Assembly: GCA_964059195.1 (NCBI GenBank)
Contig: CAXKWD010000001.1
Coordinates: 158,832,532-158,896,531 of the forward strand
Source: Ectobius pallidus
Lineage: Eukaryota; Arthropoda; Insecta; Blattodea; Ectobiidae
Reading direction: 5' to 3'
DNA: 64,000 nucleotides
In this document: positions 1 to 11,408 of the stretch, one piece after another
How the letters are laid out: every line of letters starts with the position of its first letter
Numbering within the stretch: the first letter of the stretch is position 1
Program-made: the position numbers and the translations under genes
The notes under the pieces: model-generated
Databases searched by the model: none
Told to the model about the DNA's origin: nothing
What the model saw: the letters and a program-made list of their open reading frames with translations, nothing else

Positions 1-324
1 TAATGTTAATCAAGGTCTATACTGTTCGCGCTTTCATGATATTAAAAAACCGATTATCTTAGCTAGGATGCTTGGAATAAAAACTTATTTTAAATTAGTT
101 TAGAGATGGTAGGCTACAATATGGAAAATATTCCATAAATCCCAGATGAAAAGAAGTTATTTGAAGTTAAATCTTCACGAGTGGAAAATAGTTCCACAGT
201 ATTGAGAAAATAGTTCTCTACGTTGACAGTGTTTGTAATAAATAAAGCAATTATAAAAGTTATATGACATTAAATTAGACAATGATATATTTATTATGGC
301 TAAATTCTTATTTTTATTGTGCAG
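1..324. other. AT-rich stretch, no feature seen
   Basis: No coding frame or repeat structure is visible. The last bases, a pyrimidine-rich run ending TTGTGCAG at 317-324, form a plausible splice acceptor for the GC-richer block that follows. Confidence 0.4.
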
Positions 325-533
325 GCGTAGACAAAAATGTCATATCCGGACTCATTTCGGCAGCGTCACCTAGACGGTCTGCGCCATTTTCCGATAGAGT
401 CGCCACTTTGTCCTTGGAACATCGCTGCCAGCCTGCTGCCACTCCATAGTGTTCCTTCATTTGTGACCTGAACACCCCAGAATCAATCCCGGTATTCCTG
501 GACCTGCCAGTTTTATATCCTGAGTGTATAAAG
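325..533 (+). other. Candidate exon bounded by splice-like signals
   Basis: This 209-bp block is clearly GC-richer than its surroundings. It is preceded by a pyrimidine tract ending in GCAG (323-324 = AG) and followed by AAG|GTATGT (donor GT at 534-535). An ATG at 337 opens a 44-codon frame that stops with TGA at 469-471. A second frame, entered two bases after the acceptor, is open for about 40 codons (from VDKNVISGL) before a TAG. I recognise neither product. It could be a 5' exon with a short upstream frame, the terminal coding part of an unknown gene, or a chance GC-rich block. The splice signals and composition are observed; the exon call is inference. Confidence 0.3.
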
Positions 534-2504
534 GTATGTTTATAACTATTCCTTCAACCATTTATGTGATTTTAACATAAAGATCCCCGTACAAAGTCAT
601 ATGCAGTATCGGTTCTGGTTTCTTTTGACGCCATGATTGATTTGATACTGTGCGCACAGTATTGTTTGGTAATACAGCACCTGTTTTCACATAGAAAATC
701 ACTGTTTTGTAGAGTCTGGTTCGTTAAAATGTTGACGTTTCACTGTGGTTGGGCGACAAACATGTGGAAGACATAAGGCAGTTGCATATTTTAATAGGTT
801 AATCTAACAAGTTCATGGCCTCTATGCCGGATGAAGTCAGAGGTCTTACATCTTCCACGTGTAATACCCAGTGCGTAGTATTTCGTCCATGAATTTAATG
901 CTTAATTACAAGGAGGCATGTGTCGATTGGGTAACTCCATTTGTGCTCTTAAATTTTCCAAATTTTAATATTTCTGTTTTAGCCGTTGGCTAAACTGTTT
1001 AGATTGACTTGTGGATTGTGTTCACTTGTTTACAAAAGTAGCACTGTTAAGACTTACACTTGCGTTACCCCTATTACTTAGAAATAGATAATACAAGTGT
1101 TTACCTACGGGGTTTCCGAAGTTCTGAAAAAATGTGTGCCTAACTTTGACTGGTCATTGTTACCTTGTGGTATTGAAACATTTTACAGATCCAATAATTG
1201 CAATGACTTTGTTTTGTTATGCTTGTCCTCTATTCTTTGTTTGTTCCTAGTTGCCTGTACCACCCAGCTTGTCTAATGTTTGCTGAACCTGGTTGGTCCA
1301 GTGGCTTTGTAGTTGTGATGTTGTCTTGGAGGTCACTGCACTTAAATTTATAGTCATTTCACGCGGTGACCAGTTAAGTTTCAAGTTCAATTAAATAAAG
1401 TTTGTTGTATTTAACATGTTTGAAATATGCCAGAATAAGTTAATTACGTATATTGCAGCAGTAAAACTTAACTATTTTTCTGCTGGAATGAAGGGTAATT
1501 AACTTCTTGTGCTTTGTGTTACAACAGAGTAATATTAAAAGTTTATTTTTATTAAAACTGAAGCAAGTTCCTGGTTCCAACCAACCCCCATGCCCTCTAA
1601 TGGATATCACCACCACTACCATCACACCACCAGAATACTCACTTTAATGGCTTCCCCATACCGAACCGAACTTGGCATGTTAGCCTCCCACCTATATGTG
1701 CTAACCTCATTTATAACTGTGAGCGAACAAAAGAATCCATACAAAAGCTGATGACCCTACTACTTTCCTCTTATTCAAAAACCCATATTTTTTTCCAAAA
1801 TTTCCATCGAGTCTGGCTGGCAGTGAACTGATGATGTGTTTTCTGATGATTAAAAATGATTATGACAAGTCCTATACCTGTCAAGTTTCCTTGCATTCCA
1901 GTTTGCTTACCTTATATTATCTTTTAGTTTATGCTCCTTTAAGTAGGGTCTATTTTTTTATGTAAAATTTGAGGATTTTTTTTGCCCCTCTTAAGATTGC
2001 CAGTCACGGATACCATCTCTTCTACTAAAATTGTTCTCATTAATTCTAAGCTTAGCGCCCATTCATGATTTCAAATCATGACAGCTTAGGTTATATAAAT
2101 TCAGCTCTAAAAGGGTTAAAACAGGCTATTTGCAGTAAGTTTATGATATAGGCTATTATTTTGTCATGAAAATTTGTAGTTTTCAAATAGAACAATCTTT
2201 GTGATAAGAGCAGGCATTATAAGGTGGGTAAGGTATTACAGGAGGATGGTTAAAAGTGAATTAAGGTAACAACTGGAGAATTCGACAGCCAGATCAGCTC
2301 TGCTGCCTAGCCATTTGGTACTGAGCCATGGGAAAGAAAAGAGAAACAGGAACACCCCATACTCTGTACATCATAGATTTGAGGTTTGGTGAAATGAAAG
2401 TAGGCTGGTTTAGGCCCTACCAGTAGCCCCTGTTTTCAAAATATTCACAATATTTAACTCGTGTCGACCTGTTCAAGAGAAGTTGAGAAAGTACAGTGCG
2501 TTGC
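534..2504. other. Unassigned intergenic or intronic DNA
   Basis: AT-rich sequence with no convincing coding frame and no repeat boundary that I could pair. If the block at 325-533 is an exon, this would be the start of a downstream intron. Confidence 0.35.
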
Positions 2505-2575
2505 GGTACTGGGAGCTCATTGGTAAGGCAAGGAGCTACCAATTTGTGCACCCGGGTTTGGGTCCCAATGTTTGT
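2505..2575 (+). repeat. tRNA-derived SINE head (relic)
   Basis: A box A-like stretch (AGCTCATTGGTAAGGC from 2514) is followed about 30 bp later by a box B-like stretch (GGGTTTGGGTCCC, 2554-2566). Their order and spacing are those of an RNA polymerase III internal promoter from a tRNA. The sequence does not fold into an intact tRNA, and no target duplication was found, so the 3' limit is unknown. A decayed SINE is the best reading; a tRNA pseudogene is the alternative. Confidence 0.42.
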
Positions 2576-3158
2576 AAATCTTTTGTGATTGTTTATGATG
2601 TGATTGCTATTCATATCATTTTTCAGGAGAAAATGGTTTTAGGTCATGGGCTATGCCCCTCCCATCAACTCATCACCTGGAAAGGAGAGGTTTAGGGTGG
2701 GGAAACAGTGAGACATCTAGTGGCAGCATTTTAACTGTTTTGGTGCAAGGGTTGTTTTTGCTGCATTAATAGTCATCTTATGGATGGCCTACCATTCAAG
2801 TCTAAAACTGTTTTCTGTGACGTTAGCAAATTACATAGGACTAATTTTTTGCTAACTAATGCAATGTCTCCTTCCCAAATATAAGTACTGTCGTGTGGTA
2901 GACCCTGAGTAACTGAAGAGGCTCTGGTGATTGTATATTTTGTATTTTGATATGGTGTAAAGATTATTTTCGTAATGCTTTGATTTTGTAGGCTATATTT
3001 TTATGCGACTGCATTGAGCAAGTACATAGTTGGGATAGGAGTAGTAGGGGAAGTAGACAGTGTTGTGTGCATTGGCTCGGAAGCTGGGGCGAGAGTGTGC
3101 GGAGCTTTGCTGGTGCACGACCTCAAGCTATCTTTCGCTGTTGTTTTTATTATTCACT
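2576..3158. other. Unassigned DNA, possibly SINE body then unique sequence
   Basis: The first 100-150 bp may be the body of the SINE relic just upstream. The remainder shows nothing recognisable apart from a slightly GC-richer patch near 3050-3130. Confidence 0.3.
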
Positions 3159-5043
3159 AGCATGTGCCCGTGGCTTCGCCCACTATAATTATTTCAAAAA
3201 TTAAAAATTAAGAGCATAATAGTTAAATCATTATATTTGTTAGCACCTAAATCACGTGAATTACATACCACGATTAGATAGCTTCGCCTCATAAAAGCGA
3301 TCTCAGATTTGAGTTCCTTGGCCCAGAAAACCTCTGGGCAAGTTTATACTTTACGACTCCCCCTGCTCCCCTTTCCATCAGCGCGGTCGCCTTCCCCGCC
3401 TGCCTGCTTCATGCTCGCTTCCCCTCACCGCCTACCGCGCATCTTCCCTGCTATAGCGCATGCCGGCCGCTACTAAGCGCCGGTAATGCAGCTTTCTGTG
3501 TTAAGCCCGCAGCTTGCTCTAGTAATTGCAATTACCATGTACCAAACATCATATTTCACGATCTTTAAACACCGATTTGAAAGAAAGAAAAAAAAATTCA
3601 CAATAACAAAAGACCCTTGCACCATACATAATATTTCACAATTTTTAAAACGATTATAAAAAACGAAATGAAATTTCACGAATTATAGAAAATGTCGAAC
3701 AATTAAAAAAATACCCTTTTACCATACATCATATTTCACGATATTTAAACACCAATGTGAAAAAAGAATTCACAATAACAAAAGACCCTTGCACCATACA
3801 TAATATTTCACAATTTTTAAAAACGATTATAAAAAACAAAATAATAATTATAAAATACCCTTGTACCAAACATCTCCCCATCATATTTCACGATCTTTAA
3901 ACAGATAAAATAATACTTCACAATAACAAAATACCCTTGCAATACATAATATTTCACAAATTATAAAAAAATAATAATTCACGATAAAAAAAATACAAAA
4001 TGCCAAAAACCCTTGCAACAAACATAATATTTCATGCCACCAGGATATTTCACAATTATATATATAAAAAATCGAAATTTACATAATGTTTCCCAATTTT
4101 AAAAACGCCGTGTTATGACATAAAACATGGCTTAATTGATGCAGAAAAATTCCCTTGCACCTACACTACTCTTTTCATAACAAACAAACCATCTCAAAAT
4201 TAGAAAACCCGATTCTTGCGTTAACACTCGCTAACGCCTTTAATAACTAAAATATATCGGAACTTCCTTCAGTGCTCACTGTCATTCGTGGCGTAACGGA
4301 TAAATCTCTTGGCTACGATGCTAAGGGTCTTGCGTTCGATCCAAAATTTACTGTTAGGAATAGGTCTCGAATAGGTAGGTAGGGTGAAGGGGAAGAGAGG
4401 AAAGAAAGAGAAGAAGAGAATAAAGGAGAAATAAATTATTTTTCTCTTTCACCAGTTCCATACTAGATGCCGCCACCGTCGCTACTCTGCTAGTAGTTCT
4501 AATGCCGCCGCTAGGTGAATCTCCCCACCCAAAACCCCTACTTTCCACGCGGGTCCCGTTAGAGAGTAGTGGTGGGGGACTCGGGTGAGTCGCAATATAT
4601 TTTTTTCCCAACCCCTGTATAGTGAGTTTTGTCCAAATCGAACAATGTTTGACCATATTTTAGGCCTATATTGATTATCCCTCTTCCGTGTAGGTTGAAA
4701 ATTTCACATGTCTACGGGCCTTGACATTATAAACAAATGAACCGACCAGCCTTCAGTTTACAACATTCAAGCGATCGCGATGCTTTTATTTCAAAGGTAT
4801 GATGAAAATAGCCAAAGCCAACTGTAAGTGATTTGACATTGAAATGTAGTACTCAAAACTGATGCTTCGAAAACGCAAAAAAAAATTCACGTGAGCAAAA
4901 ATTAAAATTCCGGCTTCGAGGTGCATTTTTCAACCCTTCAGTCCACCTATGTTTAAAATTTCAGATCTCTGCATTGAGTAGATTTCGCTAGGCATCGCAG
5001 ACAGACAGAAGGAAGACAGACACTTCCTTTTATTAATATAGAT
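3159..5043 (+). mobile_element. Degenerate LINE-like interspersed repeat
   Basis: The left edge reads ACTAGCATGTGCCCGTGGCT followed by TCGCCC. The right edge is CAGACAGACAG, then a CTTCCTTTTATTAATA run and ATAGATTA. This left-edge and right-edge pairing is familiar to me from very common insect interspersed repeats, usually classed as non-LTR remnants, but I cannot name the family. No reverse transcriptase frame survives. An AT-rich tandem array (3532-4050) and a GC-richer block (about 4440-4620) occupy the middle. A short reverse-strand relative of the 4890-4975 portion occurs at about 27205-27310, which confirms that it is dispersed. Confidence 0.5.
3532..4050. repeat. Degenerate tandem array, units about 145-185 bp
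   Basis: Three to four units begin near 3532, 3717, 3862 and 4012. Each carries ACCA(T/A)ACATCATATTTCAC, then TTTAAAC, a CACAATAACAAAA(G/T)ACCC block, CATAATATTTCAC and a run of A/T. Each unit is itself a degenerate doublet of an ATATTTCAC-centred half-unit of about 75 bp. The units diverge by substitutions and indels. It looks like tandem expansion inside the surrounding interspersed repeat. Confidence 0.6.
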
Positions 5044-5346
5044 TATTAGTATTAGGCTACAGAGTAAAATGAAAATTCATACACATAATAGGCCCATATG
5101 TACAGCACATCATATACAAACTGCCAGTATTGTTAATGAGTAGGCATAGTAAAACTAGTTAAAAGTATAAACTATCAGTACACTAAAAATTTACCCAATC
5201 AATATATAGGTTACATTATTTGCCTATTTTTAATAAAATGGCATTACTATTCACTTCACCATTCGGACACTTGCAGATCAATAGCACCAACATACGCCAT
5301 GCAATGCAATGGAATGCTTAAATATAGCCCTGAACAATAGTAGCAG
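5044..5346. other. Unassigned AT-rich DNA
   Basis: No open frame or repeat signal of note. It separates two interspersed repeats. Confidence 0.35.
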
Positions 5347-5484
5347 CAGTGGCGTAATTGAAGGCCCCGCAGACCCCATGATGGGGGAGGGGCAAGATCC
5401 TAGGGGGCCCAATATGAAAACCAGAAAAATAAATAGTGCAAAAACATGTTGCACAAACTTTCTCGCATATAGGCTACGTGTTAA
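5347..5484 (+). mobile_element. Possible truncated hAT end
   Basis: CAGTGGCGTAATTG at 5347 matches the first 10 bases of the terminal repeat of the better-preserved hAT element at 41783 (CAGTGGCGTA). It is followed by C/G-rich sequence (GGCCCCGCAGACCCC and GGGGGAGGGGCAAG) of the kind found just inside such ends. No opposite end was found nearby, so this would be a fragment cut off by the repeat starting at about 5485. Confidence 0.35.
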
Positions 5485-6574
5485 AGGCTAGCACAGAAAA
5501 AAGTAAATTATAGAGACAATTAAATTTTATTTATTACATTTTCATAAAACTAACAAGTATCTAGAACAGAAAGCATCAGGATCGATCTTTATGTTCAATG
5601 CTTTTACCGTGAAATAATAGTAATAATAATAACAATAACAACAATAACTTGGGGTTTGCATGGTTTCCTCAATCTCAAAGGCCAAAATGCAGGATAGATT
5701 GAGATACAGCCGAACAATAGAAGCAAATGCTGCAAGAATTAGTTATTACAAGAGTTTACTGGTAAATTTCAGTGGCCATGAAATTTGATTTGAACCCAGG
5801 ACCTCTTCCCTATTACCCTTCATCACGTCTCTCTAATTGATTTTGGTGTGTGTTCATTATGACTGTGGTAAACTGACTATATTTCGCAACAATATCTAGA
5901 TTATAGTATTCTTGTTTCTATGGGCAACAAAAGAATATTCATATTTTAATCAAAATGTTTGTTCAGAAATTAGCATTTAAGTCGTGTTCTTTCGTTTTTA
6001 TCTTGATACCTATTAATTTTATAAAGAAATGTGTTTAACAAAACATGTACTTTTTAATTTTCTCTACGACATCATTTACTGTGCTGTACTAAGTTTCCAT
6101 GTATTGCCCAATGTAATGGAAATAGCCTAGAAAAATTGAAAATAGATACAAGTAAAGTACCCTCTAAGTCATTATTGCAGAAAAACAGGTATAGTAATTT
6201 TGTTAGTCATAGATAAGAGTTTCCAATTTTAAATTTTTGTTAAAATCGTTAGAGCCAGTTTTTCAAAACTCAAATTTTTTCAAAAACCTTCCATGAAAAG
6301 TCCCCTTAATATTTCAGTTATAAAACTCTATTTCTGGGTGTTTCAACTAAATTCCAAAAAAGTCCTTAATTCAAAAAATGAAGTAAATGCAATGAACCGT
6401 TTACCCGCTGTGCTTGTCCACAGACAGATGGACAGACATCATTCCAAAAACATTTTTTCAGTTTCTAGGCATCGTGAAACATGCTTTCCCGGTGTTATCT
6501 CAATTTTAATTTTTGATCACGATCACAATACTTTCTCTATACTACGTATATGCGAGAAAGTAAAAGGAATGTAA
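5485..6574 (+). mobile_element. Hairpin-ended repeat, family A, copy 1
   Basis: The sequence from 5485 is strongly similar to 29627-31650 in the same orientation. Shared blocks include AGCATCAGG then GATCTTT, a tRNA-like reverse block (GAACCCAGGACCTCTTCCC at 5794-5812), GTCCCCTTAATATTTCAGTT, a run of CAGACAG, and the 3' end. That end is a stem, TACTTTCTC paired with GAGAAAGTA, followed by AAA. There is no recognisable protein. The 3' hairpin and short A tail suggest a non-LTR-mobilised or composite nonautonomous element. The family name is unknown. Confidence 0.55.
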
Positions 6575-7326
6575 ATAGGTTGTCATAAATAATTTACTGT
6601 TAATACTTCACATAATAATAGATCCTAAACAAATTATGACCATTGGAATTTGAACCCGGGTCTGCAAATACTGTCTAACGGCGAGCTGAAGGCCGAGCTA
6701 GCGTTCCCCCACTACCTTACCATGCACTTGCATTTACATGCTTTGCAACTGTCTCTGTCTTTCCCCCACTATGCCAGCAACTCTACCTTCTGCTCACTGC
6801 TAAACAGTAGGTATCTCTGCACCTTACCATAGCTACTGCAATGCACTGTAGTTCGCTGCAATAACAGCAGCTTCTATTGAACAGGACAAACACAGAGTTA
6901 AACACTCATGAATATTTTGCCACCCAAGACCATATATCACTTTAAGCTACTCTCAAGTGTACCTCAAATTGGTGATGTACAGACTGTGGTGTTTCCTTGT
7001 GAGTAATGAAATATCTTCTTATTCTCATGCTTGTGCAATGTAACTATAAAAGACACGATATAGGGGCTAAATTATTGTGTAAACACTTTCCTAATCTGTA
7101 GTTGGGTAACTTCATTAGGCCTATCCCAAAAAGTACCTTACATTATATTATTATTATTCACAAATTTATTGAGTTGACTACAGATCTCTGATAATATAGT
7201 TTGTTTTTCCACACAGGCTTATCCAGTGCTGCCAGCAGTTTTTTATACACATGCTTTCAAACAAATTGCATAGTTATGTTCCCCTTTACTGTCTAATAAT
7301 AATAATAATTTTACTCTGTGATTGCT
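6575..7326 (-). repeat. Mostly unassigned; weak reverse-strand SINE-like B box
   Basis: On the reverse strand the bases at about 6645-6660 read CCCGGGTTCAAATTCC, a good RNA polymerase III box B, preceded by GC-rich sequence up to about 6720 that could be the rest of a tRNA-derived head. I could not find a clean box A or a target duplication. The rest of the interval (6730-7326) shows nothing else. Confidence 0.28.
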
Positions 7327-7329
7327 TTA

Positions 7330-8445
7330 GGGCCAATTTTATAAACAGTTTGATCTCGGATCAGACTAAACTGATCTCGGTTCATGCTGAACTCTAAAAT
7401 TTCTGTTGTATAAACATTAATCTGAGATCAATTCTGATCAAATTAGTTGATCTCAGTTCAAGGAGTTTTCTTATTTGAGACACAAGATCAGCTCATTATA
7501 AACATAATATTAAGTGTATGGTTACGATAAATATCAAGAAAATACACAAAAGACAACTTCATACATATCTAGCTATAGACTACCGTAGATGTGCGTATAG
7601 GCTATGCTAGGCTGCTTATAATGCATTGTAACATAATTCTACAACATAACCTCTATGAACTGCTTACGTTATCAACCAATTCCCATTCTCAGATATCTCG
7701 CGATGATAAAAATGATTAATTTCGTCGGACTCCCTGTGTTGTGTTTTACCTTGTCTAGAGCAAATGCTTTCCTCGTTCTCTTTTTTATGTGAACTATTAA
7801 CTCTTTCAGAACTGAGATTTTACATTGGAATAAGGCAGTCATCAGGTAAAAACTTCAGTTGGCTTTTAAATTTAAAATCGATAGGGAAAATTTCAGTAGA
7901 ATACCTGGTTTCCATGAATGACAAACATTTTGTAACAGATAAACAAAAATCCTCACGTTTTACATAAAGCATTACTCTAAAAATCTTACATCTCCGCTTT
8001 TATACAGTTTTTGAGACAAATTTATACGTCAATAGTAGTAAAAATGTAAGCTGATTTATATTGCCAGAACTGAAATTACCAGAACATTTTCCAATGCATT
8101 TTGCTCTTGCACGGAGGTTACCTCATCCGTTTCTTTGGATTCTATAATGTATATTTTCGCAAGACATTTTCAACCAGACATTCTTATCCTCCTAAGAGAA
8201 CTTCAATAAAATAGCTGTCTGAATACGAAAGAAATCAGAGTAACAATGCTCTCGCTTTGCAATACTCAGCTGTTTCTGAGATGTTGCCAAGTGCTCGTGT
8301 ATGAACTAGGATCAAAATTGAACTTCTGTTAGTTGATCTTAGATCAGTGTTGTAGGCTACAGTACGACCCGAGTCTGAACTCAGATTATTTTCTGAACTT
8401 AGATCATTATTGATCTCCAGTCAGTGATGTTTATACAATCGGCCC
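7330..8445. mobile_element. PIF/Harbinger-like nonautonomous element
   Basis: Terminal inverted repeats are GGGCCAATTTTATAAACA at the left and, read on the reverse strand from the right, GGGCCGATTGTATAAACA. TTA occurs immediately outside both ends (7327-7329 and 8446-8448). The 3-bp TTA duplication with a GGGCC start is typical of PIF/Harbinger elements. Inside each end lie several GATCT..AG and TTCA-type motifs in both orientations, probably transposase-binding subterminal repeats. There is no transposase frame, so this is a 1116-bp nonautonomous copy. Confidence 0.68.
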
Positions 8446-8448
8446 TTA

Positions 8449-10604
8449 AACTATTAATAAGGAGAGGGATTGAGGGGTTGCCCCAGCAGAGAAACTTTGT
8501 GAAGGATAGCATTACTGTAGTCAATAACTGCATTTAATTACTAAGAAGAAGGGAGTCCATTGGTTTGTCCCAGCTGGGGTTTGTAGAGAACCTTCCACTC
8601 TAAAAATACAGGGGGATTCAGAAGAGTTCCAACACAAATTGTAGTTTTGCCAAACTTCTTTGGAAGTGCCCATGGCAAGAGGGTGTGAAAACCCTTTGTA
8701 TCTTGTGGAAGTATGTTTTTCTACCATGGTGGTAGTTCTTTTCTACCATGGTGGTAGTTCAGAAGAGAGGAGTGATAAGCAAATTGAGCCATCAAGACCA
8801 CCATCACCAATTTGGTCTCCCAAGTTTCTTGCCCTGCTTTTCATATTATTATGTTCCTATCACCCATCTCTCTCCCCCCCCCCCCCCCCCCCCCCCCAAT
8901 ATCTTTGCTGCAATTCTGGTATCCGGCAGTTGATTGTTGTAAATATACTCCATTACAGGTTACATTTTGTGTTTTATTTCTATCAACTTATTCATGATTT
9001 TTATTGTATTTTGCAACTTTATAGAAACAAATTTAGTTTTATTTTATAAATTCTGCAGTGTCTAAAGAGCATTAGATCATCCATTTGGCCATTTCTGTAT
9101 TTCTAAAATTTGAACGCACGTAATCGCATAGGCCTATGGCAGTCAGCTGATGATCCCTGAATATCCTATTGTATACTTGTTTCTAATGATAAGCTACTAG
9201 TATAATACATATATATTACACTTAGCGGCAAGCTATATAATCACTGAATAATCCGTTTTTACTGTTTTTTATGATTTCCTTCGTAGCATTAATCGTAGTT
9301 GTCATCCCCTTTCTGAATCCAAAATCTGGTGTATTTTACTTGTGTTGTATTACCCCATTATAAATTACACTAGCATTCAGTTTACAATTTAACATTTTAC
9401 CATTCAGTCATCCAGATGCTGGCGAGATTGAACTCTGTGGCAGTCAGAAAGGCATGGCTGACACAATTGCTGTTGAATTGTCCAGTTTAGCAGAATTTAT
9501 TGAATTCTGGGGAAGCTAGCCTATCTCTTATTTTTGTGTGTAGATTACTACAGATATAGTTTCTGAAAGAAAATCTGTCTTAGAATTCAAAATGTTTAGG
9601 TATTTGATCCTACTTGAGTTAGGTAAGCCTAGTGAAAATGAGTACAGACTTCTGAAATGACAGGGTAATTCTGTGCAAGAATATGCCATCATTACACCTT
9701 TTGGAAGTATAAGATCATGTCAGATTCAACTTGACTGGAAAGCTTACATTAAAAGTGTCTTCAGTGGTAAAACCTAAAAGAAAGTTTTTACAAAGCACAT
9801 ATGCGTAAACATATAAATTTAGCCTGATATTAATGATTTTTGAAGATGCATCATTGGTTTAAGTCATTTAAGGCTTTTAATAAAACAGTAAATTTGTGCA
9901 GCGATGGTGGTGTTCTAGGTGAGTAGTGATTCTTAAGAGGGCATGGGTATTTGGAGCAGGAATATCTTCATGCTAACCTACATTATCATGGTGTCATGGA
10001 AAAGATCGGCAAAGGTAAGAACGTATTCTAACACATTGATATTTTTGCAACACACTTCAGCTTTTGTTGCTAAGTTATGAGCTGTGTTAAATCATTTAGC
10101 TGCTCCTTTGTTGATTTTGTTGAAAGAAGATTGTAGAATGTAGCCTATTTGTGTAGTATATTATGACACTGAGAATAGTGCAGCTGAAACCAGGGGCAAT
10201 TCCTCAGTATGTGCTACCGTGCTGCAGAATGCCAAACTTATTTTGTAATTCATTTTTACTGACTTAATAATGAAATTTATTTACATTTCTTGACTGGGAA
10301 GCGAAAGAATTTTTTTTTTTTCTTCTTCTTTCTTTTTTTCATGGCACTTATTTGCACGGTCAATACCTACCGGATGATTTTAGTTGCACTGGTTAGTCTC
10401 TCCTTCCATCTCCATTCCCCTTCTCAACATGCAACATTTTCTCCAGATCGGTCGCTTGGGGAAAACAAGGGGGATATGGTAGCTTCTCCCCTGTCCTTGC
10501 CCTCTGGTCCTCCCATGCCAGCTGTATTCTGTGTACTTGTTGCGATGACTTAGTGTAATTTTTAGTGAATCCATGTGTTTTACTAGTTGTGAATTGTCAG
10601 GACA
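8449..10604. other. Unassigned DNA with a 24-base C tract
   Basis: There is no convincing gene. A run of C spans 8874-8897, preceded by a CT-rich stretch. A tandem TTCTACCATGGTGGTAGTTC doublet lies at about 8718-8760. A T-rich run occurs at 10309-10340, and a GC-richer pyrimidine-biased patch lies at about 10390-10530. Frames through these tracts are low-complexity artefacts. Confidence 0.4.
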
Positions 10605-11241
10605 GCCTTCTTGTCCCCTTGCTTCTCAATGCACTTGATTCATCATTGCACAAGCTTGCTGATGACCTCAGAAAAGTTTTTTTGAGTTAGTAGCTAGGCA
10701 CGTATGTGCTGTTTCCTTAGTTCTTGGTCTGTGGTGAATCGATGACCCCTTAAGGCATCTTTAAGTGGGCCAAAAAGATGCATTGTCATGCAACAAAATA
10801 ACTCCTTTCGACTATAGGCCTCTACCTTTGGTTCAAATTGCAGGCTTCAGCTCGTTGCTCAATAGCTCACTGTAACATGCACTGTTTGTTGTTGAGTCCT
10901 CCAAGTTATGTTGCAGTATTGGCCCTTTTGCTATCATCACTTTTCCTGTGGAGGGTTGACTCTTGAATTTCTTTTTGATTGGAGGTGCAGGGTATTTCCA
11001 TTCCACTGGCGTTACTACTGAATGTGGATGGGCATCCTGTTCTCTCCTCGTCCTTCACACTTGTCCAATCATTTTTTAATTTTTCAATCCATTCGTACAC
11101 ACTTTGCCATGGTAAAACATTGTGCCCATATTGTGCAGAAAGTCTTCAATGGATTTCGGCTCCTGGTACACCTTCAGACAACAAAAAACAGATCACTGAA
11201 TGCTGCTGTTCTTTGGTGCAAATGCTGAGCGGTGCAGCCAT
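10605..11241 (-). pseudogene. Mariner (SETMAR-type) transposase, broken
   Basis: On the reverse strand an ATG at 11241-11239 starts a frame resembling the N-terminal helix-turn-helix domain of mariner transposases. It includes SEGVPGAEIH, then RLSAQYGHNVLP, then VYEWIEKLKNDWTSVKDEER. A TGA interrupts it just after AEIH. Further downstream, in other frames, come GPILQHNLED, ELKPAI, KGVILLHDNA (the second catalytic Asp region) and a segment like LKDALRGHRFTTDQEL near the usual C terminus. The stretch between the DNA-binding part and GPILQ is missing, so the first catalytic Asp is lost. Premature stops, frame changes and this deletion make it non-functional. The family assignment rests on motif recognition. 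Confidence 0.8.
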
Positions 11242-11408
11242 GTTTATTGTGCAACAGCGCAACATGCAGTGGAGTCATAATGGTCAAACGTTCCACAAGT
11301 GGATATAAGTTAAATGAACAACAGGTCGATGTGCATGAGCACAAAGCGGTACAGCCAACCTATAAAAGATTAAACAAATAGTGCGGATACTTATTGACTT
11401 ACCCTCAC
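10605..11408 (-). mobile_element. Mariner remnant with one recognisable terminal repeat
   Basis: Upstream of the transposase start, the forward strand ends with GTGCGGATACTTATTGACTT and ACCCTCAC (about 11381-11408). Read on the reverse strand this is GTGAGGGTAAGTCAATAAGT, like the terminal repeats of insect mariners (often TACGAGGGTA...). The opposite terminal repeat was not found near 10600, so the element is probably truncated there. Confidence 0.6.

Noticed and set aside
8660..9049. Frames with proline runs near 8.8 kb
   Set aside because: They are produced by the 24-base C tract and its CT-rich flank in three frames at once.
10979..11308. Forward frames across 11.0-11.3 kb
   Set aside because: They are antisense to the mariner transposase pseudogene on the reverse strand.
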